From the NCBI GenBank assembly GCA_963691705.1, contig OY829537.1, forward strand, positions 27,032,078 through 27,096,077: a stretch of 64,000 nt of DNA. The letters are read 5' to 3'. Positions 43,269-53,000 of the stretch are shown here, piece by piece (position 1 is the stretch's first letter; every line of letters starts with the position of its first letter). This stretch comes from Viola odorata (lineage: Eukaryota > Streptophyta > Magnoliopsida > Malpighiales > Violaceae). The notes beneath the pieces are model-generated. The model did not search any database and had not been told where the DNA came from. It saw nothing but the letters and a program-made list of their open reading frames with translations. The position numbers and the translations under genes are program-made.

Positions 43269-43540
43269 GGCCTAACCCTTCTTTTTGTAGATGCCGTATG
43301 GCCTTCCTCATAATAATGAATGATGGTTTTACTTCTTTTTCGCTTCTCATCGCTTACTTATTGTTTCTTTCTGAGCGTTCCGGGTTATCGCGGAAGCGTC
43401 CCTTTCGCTACGGGTAACTGCCTTCAACTTCTAATCGGTAACTGTCTTCTTTCAGAAGGCACAAATGACTATCCACGTGTCTTTTTCTGTTCTGCACGTG
43501 TTTCATTTTTACAGGCTGTCTCTTCTTTAGGCTTTTCCTT

Positions 43541-43547
43541 TATAAGG
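43541..43547 (+). promoter_or_regulatory. TATA-like box of aORF3
   Basis: TATAAGG occurs in the context CCTTTATAAGG, itself an inverted repeat, 195 bp before the proposed start of aORF3. Confidence 0.4.
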
Positions 43548-43735
43548 AAATCATCTCTCTCTTTTACTGCTTTTGCTAATATTTTGAGTTTTTGCACATT
43601 TTCTCTCTCTTCTGCACTTCTTTTCTTCGAGAGGTTTTACCGCGACCGCTCACTGGTGCCGGCGACCGGCTCACTGGCTTTTTACTCCAGGTATTTACTC
43701 CTTCTACCGCCGTAGATTTACTTTCCCTGTCCCTT

Positions 43736-45885
43736 ATGTCTTCAACTGCTGAAAACCCCATAAATCCCGAAGCTAGGAAAACTCGCAGCATATTCAATTG
43801 TAATGAGGTTTTGAGGGTTGAATTAGAGGAGAGTGGTATTACTTTTCCCACGGGCTATCGCCCTTTTGTCTCTTTGAAGGACACTCGGCTGCCTGACGCC
43901 ATGTGGGGAACTTTCCGGTTAGTTTATTTCAAGATGTTTACTTACGGATTCCGTTTCCCACTCCATACTTCTCTGTTGAAACTGCTAGATCATTATGACC
44001 TTAATCCCGTCCAGATTACTCCACCCTCTTGGTGTGGTATTTACGCTTTCCTTCGTTCGTGCGAGATGAAGCGTATATTTGCTCCATCGCTTGATCTATT
44101 CCGCACGTTCTTTGTCTTGAGTTGTCGCGACTGCCTGGTAGATATTACCCCCAGATGGGATGATGACATTGTGCAACTGTTCTGGCGGAACTTTCAAGGT
44201 TTTGAGGAACACGTAGATGACTGGAAGTCCGGCTTTTTCACCCTCCGTTTGCCGTCACGACTCTGGCGCGGGGGTTTCAATCGAAAAATCAATAGTGGCG
44301 TTTGGAAAAGACCGGACGCGCTGTCACGCCAGGATGTTTCCAACGTTAGCGCCTTGTTAGAAATAGAAGGGTCTTTCCGTATCCGGGAGTTTGCTCGGTT
44401 CAGGCCCTTGTCAGAGTGCGTTGTGGGTGAGTTCCCTTTTTCTTCTTTATCGCTTCAATCTTCTTAATTTGCTAATATGTTTTGTTGGCAGGTAACGCTG
44501 AGAGTAGTTCTTCTGGGGAAAGTGACGCCCCTTTGAACGTAACACCTCTCCAGTCGCTGCCTCCTTCTCCTTCGCCTGAAAATTCCCGCCGCCCACCCAT
44601 TCCGCCTGGAAGGGAAGGGACTAAAACCGTCACAACTCACAGAGCCTCCACTCGACCTTCTTGTTTCCTTGAAAATTGGCTTCCGTCCCGTGGCAAGAGG
44701 GTAGCTCAAGGCGATCCTGTGTTTGAGAAAATCGACAGCGATAGCGAGAGCATGGACACTGGTCCTGAATTACGTCATGCTACTATTGCCCAAAGGATGA
44801 AACTTAGGCCGAGGAGGAATGATGACACGGCGGAATCGGCTGAGGACGATAGCGAAGAAATTGCAGAAGAGACGGAGCGTCTCGTAAAGAAGGTTCGCAC
44901 AGAGAAAACTAACCCCCTAGTTCCCCCTTTGAAGGGAGTTAACGCGGTCCCCCTCGAGAATATTAACGCTTCTCATGCCGCGAGTACTTCGCAAGTGGTG
45001 AAAGATATCAAAGCTATCAGGGTGCCTTCCGCCGTTTCTGTCGAAAACAATGAGACCTCGGCAGCCGCGACCTCTCCTTTGTCGTCGGGCCATCCTGCTT
45101 CCCCGATAGGTTCTTTTATCCCAGAGGCAACCCTACCGGTTTCGAATTTAAGCGTTCCTCCTGAATTTCTCCCACGGAAGCCTCATCTTTTGTTTCTGTC
45201 TTCAATTTCGGGCGTTGGCGATTGCGCAAAAAGTTGTTCCCCTCCTTATATCGCCAACCTTTCTCCTCAGAGGTCCCAGGGCCCCACTGGATATCAGCTG
45301 GATTTGTCCTCTTTCGGCACTGACGGGCTTCGTGCCTTAGGAATATCGGATCCGTTATCACGAGAAGAGCCCGTGGGTCCCATAGTGGGACAGATGTTTA
45401 CTTCTTCCAAGGACAGGGAGGAGTTTTTACAGCATGCTCCCGAGACACGACAGTCACACATCATGAACGACATGCTGGCTAGCTTTCGAAAATTTCATTA
45501 TTTTCTTGGAGATCAGCGTAACAAAGCTCGACCCTCTTCGGATTTGCAGGAACAATTAGACGCGGCCTTGGCAAAGGCGAAGGAGCTATCGCAGTTGCAA
45601 GAACGAACTCGGGCGGAGTTGGAGGATTGTCGCGCTGAACTTTCTCGGGAGAAGTCGAAGGGGAAAGCGAGAGCAGAGCTAATGGAGGCGGAACTGGTGG
45701 TGGCTGATAAAAAGAACGTCTTCCTCCGTGAAGAGTTGTCATCTCGTGATGCCGATTTGGCCAAAGTTCCTTCGAGGATAGCCTGGTGGAAGAATAAGAC
45801 CATCGAGGTTTGTATCGCAGGATTTATGGATCTCCATATTCGAGGCGCCGTCGATTCATCCATGCTGGCCGATTACGCTTCCTAA
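43736..45885 (+). CDS. aORF3: antisense two-exon gene, PF04195-like domain plus coiled coil
   Basis: Exon 1 is 43736-44426, the GT...AG intron is 44427-44491 and exon 2 is 44492-45885, giving 694 residues in frame. The N-terminal half (about residues 20-230) resembles the 'putative gypsy-type transposon' domain (Pfam PF04195): FKMFTYGFRFPLHTSLLKLL followed by PSWCGIYAFLRSC. The middle is Ser/Pro-rich and disordered. A conserved block YQLDLSSFGTDGLRALGIS leads into a long coiled coil (about 600-670). It is a paralogue of aORF4, with the same domain order and the same phase-1 intron after an ECV(V/R) motif. The stop at 45883-45885 appears new: the older copy has a Ser codon there, and in this copy the frame stays open after it for about 31 further codons. 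The start is chosen by analogy; upstream in-frame codons exist. The function of this family is unknown. Confidence 0.72.
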
Positions 45886-46189
45886 AAAATTAAAGATCTT
45901 AGTGAAGGCGAAAGGGGTTTTCCTTCCTCTGGGGAAAAGCAAGGGAATGATGACGGCGAGGCATGCGATGACTCTTAATTGATCCATTGAAGAACATTGT
46001 TATTTGTTTTCCATGTCTTGTAATAACGTCCTATCTCGCGGCGATATCGGTACCTTGCTCTTCGGGCGATATCTTATTTTATTTCGCTCTCTTGTACTGT
46101 CTTGAGAACTGTTCTTTTATTCAACGCCGATTTGCATTATTTCCTTTCTTGTGATATCGCTTTTGCTTTTTATCAAAAAGTCACATCTA

Positions 46190-46597
46190 CTTTTCAGAGC
46201 ATTTAATGCTCGCGACCCTTCCGTCGGTGCGCGGGAAAAGTCATGATGGTGCAGACACACGTGTTCGTTTCTTCTGCCGCTTCACCTTAGCGTGTTTAGA
46301 AATTTTAACAAGATCAAAGCGTTTGTCGCGCTTCTTCTAGAGTCGTACTCATTGCTTGAGTCTTATCCCTCATGCCGCTTCGACACAACGACTGCAGCAT
46401 CCGTCGTTTCCTTTTAATTACTAGGGTTATAAACCCTCTTTATTTCTTCCCTTTTCTTTTTCACTCCACTTTTTCATATTATCTCTCGGCCGTCTTGCCC
46501 TTCTCACCTCCATTCAAGGCTTTCGAAGTTCTTTCCTTTCAAAGGTATTTCCCTTCTTTTCCCTCGTCTTCTTCATTTCTATTTCCTTAGTCCTGCC
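46190..46597 (+). promoter_or_regulatory. Promoter region of aORF4 (young copy)
   Basis: This region shares an ordered series of motifs with 26340-26741 of the older copy: CAGAGCATTTAATGCT, GGGAAAAGTCATGATGG, CACGTGT, ACACAACGAC and AGGGTTATAAAC. The last is a TATA-like box at 46437-46444 inside a small inverted repeat (AGGGTT/AACCCT), 155-160 bp before the ATG. Confidence 0.6.
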
Positions 46598-48961
46598 ATG
46601 GCAAAGACTCGCCGTTCTGAGTCAAGATCCATCGATGAGAAGAAAATGGATGCCACGGTCAGTGTTATTACCACGGAGGCCATTCTCCAGGAGCATTTGG
46701 CTACTCACGGTGCCGTTATTCCTGACGGTTGCCAAGCTGTTGTTGCCCCTAGGTCAGTTCGTTTAAACAGCGTTCTGACCTGCAATCAAAGGGTGTTATA
46801 TGCCCAAATGTTTCAATACGGTTTCCGGCTCCCTATCGATTCTTTCGTCAAGGGTTTGCTTATTGCTGGCAATTTCAATCCTGCCCAGTTAGCCCCAAAT
46901 GCATATTGCTGTGTTTATGCTTTTTTGGAACTCTGTAGATATAAGGGGATCACTTCCCCTTCTCTTTTGTTGCTTAGATCCCTTTTTAAATTGATGAAGT
47001 GCCGGGGTGTGATAACCATATCGCCTCGCTTTGACGATGATTCTCTCAAGTCTTTTACTTGGAAGTTGCTCCATATTGAGTCTTCTGTTGAGGCTTGGAA
47101 AAAGGAGTTCTTTCTGATAAATCTTCCTGACGCTCCTGGTCCCGAGTGGCATTCTGGGTTCAACCAGGACGTCCAAGATGGCGTTTGGAGTCGACCAGGG
47201 ACACTTCCCGCTCGTGAACAAGGATGGTTAAACACCTTACTCCAACTGGAGATCAGCGTTCATATTCGACTCACGGCCTGTAGAATGGCCATTCAGGAGT
47301 GCGTTAGATGTGAGTATCGCGCTACCTTTCCCTTTCATCACTGATACTAACGCTGACGTTATTTTGTGATTTTGCAGCGACGGATCCTAATTATAAACCC
47401 GAAAGCGTAAGAAGACGCTTAAGGAGAGCTCAGAATAGAGAAGAAAGGGAAAAGCTCGATTCAGAGGCCACTGATAATCCTTCTGAGCTTCCGGCTACTT
47501 CCGCGAATCTCGCTCAAGTATCCTCCTCCTCAGTTGGCGAAGGGGATACTGACATCCCTGAAGGTGTTCCCATCGTGACCGTTGCTGCTCCCTCGTCTTC
47601 TCAGGCCCCTAAGGCCATTGCCAGAGGAAAAAAGAAGAAAAGAACACGGAGTATTGCCACTCTTACTCCTTCTCCCGACGCTGCGGGTTCTTCTGAGGCA
47701 CCACCTTCCCTCAACACCGCTACCGTAAGCGTTTTTTTTTTTTTTTTTTTTTTTTGTCGCGATATATCGTGCCTCAATATCTGTCGTCATTTGATCTATT
47801 TTTCTTTTTCTCAATTTGTACTCCTTGCAGGAGACCGTTGTAGTTACTGCTTCCGCTCCTTCAGGCGATATGAATCTCACTTATGTGCTGAGGGGTTCCG
47901 CGAAGAGGGCCCGGATAGAAGGCGAGGATGAGAACATACCCTCCTCTAACATCGCGGGGGAAGGTGGTTCCGTTAACGTTCCTAATTCCGCAGTGGTTCC
48001 TCCAGGTGGACATTCCGCGGAAGTTTTGGGGGACCTGGGAGGTGCGGATCCCTTTGGTGCTTCGCCCAGTTCCTTTGGTGGGCCTGTGCATCATTATTCC
48101 TCTTCTTTAGGCTATCAAGACGTCTTGCAGGACCTTTCGGGCTATCAGCCTCATGGTACCTTCCTGCCCCCGGGCAGTTCTTCTTCACAGGTTCGCGCCC
48201 CTGGGCCTCTGGCTTTCGTTCCCTCTAGCGTTCCTTGGCGGCAACGCTATAATGAAGTCGGAACCTCTTTCAATTTTTTGGCGGATCTTTGTCCATTAAA
48301 CGGGCTCGGCGAAGCGACCCATCAGGTTGAGTTGTTCGACTTCCGTACCCGTGGTTTGGCAGCCATCGGGGGCGATGGTTCAGATGAGGTTTCTGCCCTG
48401 CTGGCTTCTCAAATTCTGGCCTCATCTGCAGAACGGGAAACTTTCCTTTCCCTGGCGGAAGATGACCAAGTGAACTCCTTCCGTGCTAGCCTTTTCTCCA
48501 ATATGATGAAATTTCACTACTGGGCGGAGGAGGTGAAGCATCGGACTGTTTCCCTCCGTTCTGTTTCGGCGGAGCTGTCCAAGGAGCAAGATGAAAGGAA
48601 AAAGGTGTTGGCAGATCGTTCCAAGATACTGCTGGCTCACCACAATTTACAGAAACAACATTCCGCTCTGGAAACAGCTTTGTCAGAGGAACAGGCCAAA
48701 GTGACTGCTTTGGAGAATGAGAAGTCCTCTTTAGAAAAGGAGAAGGCAGCTTTGGCGGAAGAGTCAGTCGATATGGGCTGGTGGCATGCTGAACAGACCG
48801 CCCGTGTTCTAGTTAAGTGTTTCGAAGAAATTCATGGGGTGGATGCGTACAAGGGCGAAGATGTCGCGAAAGCCTTTCTACAGAGTTCTGCCCATATCAA
48901 CGAGGCAGGCTATCGCCAGGCCAAGGCAGCGGGCTGGAAACGAAAAGACCCCGAGAGCTGA
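46598..48961 (+). CDS. aORF4: antisense three-exon gene, PF04195-like domain plus coiled coil
   Basis: Exons 46598-47309, 47378-47724 and 47831-48961 are separated by GT...AG introns and give 729 residues. The start is the ATG at 46598 (MAKTRRSESR), conserved in the older copy. Residues 60-240 carry the PF04195-like block (YAQMFQYGFRLPIDSFVKGL, then LAPNAYCCVYAFLELC). Exon 2 encodes a Lys/Arg-rich (RGKKKKRTR) and Ala/Ser/Pro-rich linker. Exon 3 holds HQVELFDFRTRGLAAIGG, the counterpart of the aORF3 block, and a coiled coil (about residues 590-670, LENEKSSLEKEKAALAEE). Intron 2 contains a T24 tract at 47732-47755. The frame is intact. It is a duplicate of aORF3 with one extra intron. It may act in the nucleus, but the function is unknown. 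Confidence 0.75.
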
Positions 48962-50064
48962 TATGTCACGATATTTTGCCGTTCCCTCCAGCGATCAAAT
49001 ATCGCTTGGCTTTTGTCTTTTGTCTTTGCAGCATAAATATTTTGAACATTGAATCTTTGTAAATCCTTGAGATGCCTTTAATATTTCTAGACAATCCCTT
49101 TATCGATATTCCTCTTTTATTTTTCTCATCGCGAGACTTCTCTCGTCACTGAGGTTGCCTTATCCTCACGGTGCGTTTACTTTCTTGAGCAGATCCTTGG
49201 TATTTATACCAAGATGACCAGGATCTATGTCGGGTTGGCCTTTCGATAAGCCTATCGGTATCATGACCACCGCTCCTTCCGCTGCTCAGAAGTATTCTGC
49301 ACATTTCTAATTGTAGATTATCAGTAACAAAACGAGATTTGAGAGATAGTGATTACCCGTAGGAGCCTGTTCGCTGCCATCATTAGGCTTTATCACGGAA
49401 CCCGTTTCGAATCGCGTTTTCCCTCAGCTCTATACTTCGCCAGGGATTACTCATCCGGTTACTATCTGGAATTACGCGATCCTTCACGTTTCCCTTATCT
49501 CTCGTTCGGCCTTTCTAAGTGCCTCATCTCGTGAGCTGTCGGATCGGGACGGCTATCACAAGGTTAGGGAATTTTCACTTTTATAGGCGTTGTCCTCTCG
49601 TTTAGAACCGTGTCCTTACTTAATGGTTTAGCTGCACCAGCCCGACCGTTAAGATAGGATTCTTGTTTCTAAACAGAGTTTCTAACTCTTTGGGGCGTGT
49701 CTTGTCTTGATGTACCGTCTCCACGAGATCGGTTATCATTAAAGAACTTTTCACTCCCAAAGATACCGGGCAGTGCCCTCACTTAGTGAGCCATCTGATC
49801 AAGATCGGTCATCACAAGGATAGGACTTTTCACCCCTGGGGGCGTCAAGGATCTTTCAATCCGACGCTAATCAAGGATACACTGGGGTCGTGCCCTCACT
49901 TAGTGGGCCATCTGATCAAGACCGGCCATCACAAGGATAGGACTTTTCACTCCCAGGGTACCCCCCTTTTTACCTGCACAAAAGCAACCACAAACCCACG
50001 AAAACTCTCCTATTGAGCGTTAGCCACGGTTAGGGTCGTTATAATCCAAATAGTGCAGATAAAA
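48962..50064. other. Convergent spacer between aORF4 and gag-pol (young copy)
   Basis: This is non-coding DNA between the ends of two convergent coding blocks. Its right half carries the degenerate repeats listed at 49520-49965. No gene is supported. Confidence 0.6.
49520..49965. repeat. Degenerate tandem repeats in the convergent spacer
   Basis: About five units are present; the last two are clear, with CCCTCACTTAGTGAGCCATCTGATCAAGA-like cores and ATCACAAGGATAGGACTTTT. They correspond in position and motif to the repeat at 30487-30905 in the older copy. Confidence 0.75.
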
Positions 50065-53000
50065 TTAAACTCTAGGATAATATAACTTCAAACGAGCGAT
50101 ATTCCAGGAGTTGGATAAGGGCGTACCGTCAAGTGTCTCCAGGCGATAGGCCCCTCTTCCGACAACGTGGGTTACGCGATACGGTCCTTCCCAGTTAGGA
50201 CTAAGCTTTCCCATACGTTGTCCGGTTGCTCGCCTGTCTCGGAGCACTAGGTCACCGTTTTTCAACAATCGCTCTTTGACCTGCCTGTTATGATAACGGG
50301 CCATTTTTCTTTTGTAGTGTTGCGTTTTCAGTAGGACTTCTTCTCGAACCTCTGGTAACGCGTCTAGGTTAGCACGTAACCGTTCCTCGTTCAGTTCCTC
50401 ACGAAAGTGAGCCACCCGTAGGCTCATGGCCCCAATTTCCACTGGCGTAACGGCTTCAGTTCCAAAAGCCAACGCGAAAGGCGTTTCTCCAGTGCTAACT
50501 TTTACGGTCATGCGGTATGCCCACATCACATATGGCAATTCATCAGCCCACTTCTTCTTAGACCCCTCTAGGTTTTTCTTAATACCGCTGAGGATGCTCC
50601 TATTAGTTACCTCTGCCTGTCCGTTGGTTTGTGGGTGAGCCACGGAAGAGAATCTCTGCTCAATCCCGAATTCTGAGCATTGGTCTTTGAAGAATTGGCT
50701 GGTGAACTGGGTCCCGTTATCGCTGACAAGGATACGAGGCACCCCGAATCTCATGATAACTTGATGTTTGAAAAAACGCCATGTTTTTTCTGCCGTGATT
50801 GTGGCAACCGCTTCAGCTTCCGTCCACTTCGTAAAATAGTCCACAGCAACTATCACAAATTTCAGTTGGGACCTTGCCTTTGGAAATGGACCCAGGATGT
50901 CAATCCCCCATTTGGCAAAAGGGCAAGGGGCGATGATTTCCGATATTTCCGTGGCTGGACGTCGAGGAATTTTAGCAAATTCCTGACATTTGGGGCAAGC
51001 TTGTACATAATCGTGGCAATCCCTTCGTATGGTGGGCCAGTAGAATCCTGATCTGAAAACTTGTGCCGCCATGGTGCCGCCTGACGCGTGCATTCCGCAT
51101 ATCCCTTCGTGGATTTCGCGTAAGGTGTGAAGGCCCTCTTGTTCGGTTATACATTTGGCGGCGGGGTGAGAAAAACATCTTCGAATTAGATCCCCGTTAT
51201 AGTACGTGCAACGAGCAGCCTGTCTTAGCACTTTCATCTTTTCAGCGTTACCGTCAGGCAGCTCTTCGTGCATCAGGTATTTTATTACCGGAATCCGCCA
51301 ATCATTCTCGAGCTCATTCACACACAAAGAGGCTTGTTCCTCCATGAAGGACGGCACCGATAGCTCACGATAATACACATCTTTAGGTATAGATGCTTCA
51401 GGATTCGCGGCCAGCTTGGCAAGGTAATCGGCTTCAGCATTTTCCTCTCGGGGAACGTGCTCGAAGCTGACTTGCATGCCCTCTTTCTTTATTTCCACTA
51501 GTTCTCGCATTACCTTAGAGAGGTACTGCACCATAATAGGTTCTCGAGCCTGAGAGTGTCCTGAGACCTGGTCAATTATCAGTTTGGAGTCTCCACAAAT
51601 TTTTAGACGCAGATCTCCTATTTGGCCGGTATCGCGCCTTCCCTTGGAAGAAAACTCTCTTCCTATTCTGAGTCCAGCTAGCAACGCCTCATATTCGGCT
51701 GCGTTATTGGACAAAGGCTGCAAGATTCGAATAGCATACCGTATATGCATATCGTGCGGCCCATTTATGAAGACTCCGGCCCCCGTCAGTTCTTGGTTTT
51801 TGGCTCCGTCCACATGAACGATCCAAAGATCCGTATATGTTTCTGGGAACGGGAGATCCATATCGTTCCATTCCGCTTCAGGTACACCACTCAAAGGGTC
51901 CTCTGTGAAAGTACACTCTGCTATAAAATCAGCAAGGACCTGAGCCTTTACGGATGGCCGGGACTGGTACCTCAAACCATATTGTTCGAGTTCTAGGGCC
52001 CAGATCAGCATTCTTCCTGAAGATTCAGGCTTTCGAAATATCCTCTTCAAGGGTTGGTCTGTAAGTACAACGATAGGATAAGACTGGAAGTATCGGTCCA
52101 TCTTGCGGGAGGCTTGTATGAGAGCGAACGCTATTTTCTCAATACGAGCATATCGCAGTTCCGCGTCCTTTAAGACATGACTCACGAAGTAAACTGGGCG
52201 ATGAGTGTGGTTATCGTCACGAACAAGGACGGCGCTGACCACTTCGTCCGTCGCGCCCAAGTACAAGTACAGGGTATCGCCGGACTCGGGCCTTGTCAAT
52301 AATAAATCAGATGATAAATAGTCCTTTAAGTCCACAAATGCTTGCTCACATTCTGGGGTCCACCCGAACATGGCTTTCCGTCGTATGACTTTGAAAAAAG
52401 GGAGGCACTTTTCTCCTTGCTTGGAGACGAATCGTCCCAGAGCGATAACGCGCCTCGTTAGCCTTTGCACTTCCTTAACGGTTCTCGGCGATATCATATC
52501 ATGTATAGCTTTAACCTTGGAAGGATTAGGCTGGATACCTTTCTGGCTAACTACGTAGCCTAAGAACTTACCCGTCTGAAATGCAAACATGCACTTCCGG
52601 GGGTTTAGCTTCATGCGATACCTTTTCATCACATCAAAAACTTCCTTTAGGTCCTGCAGGTGATCATGAAAATTCGCACTCTTCACCAGTATGTCGTCAA
52701 CATATGCTTCCACATTTCTCCCTATTTGTTCCTCAAAAATCTTATTTGCCATTCGCTGAAACGTGGCCCCCGCGTTCTTTAGTCCAAATGGCATCGCTGT
52801 GTAACAATACGTGGCTTTAGGAGTAAGGAAGGCGGTCTTCTCCTCATCCTCTAGGGCCATAGGGATTTGATGATATCCGGAATTGGCGTCCAATGAGCTT
52901 AGATATGCGTACCCAGCGGTTTGATCAACCAACTGATCTATGCGAGGAAGCGGGTAGCAATCCTTAGGACAAGCATCGTTCAAATCGGTGAAGTCAATGC

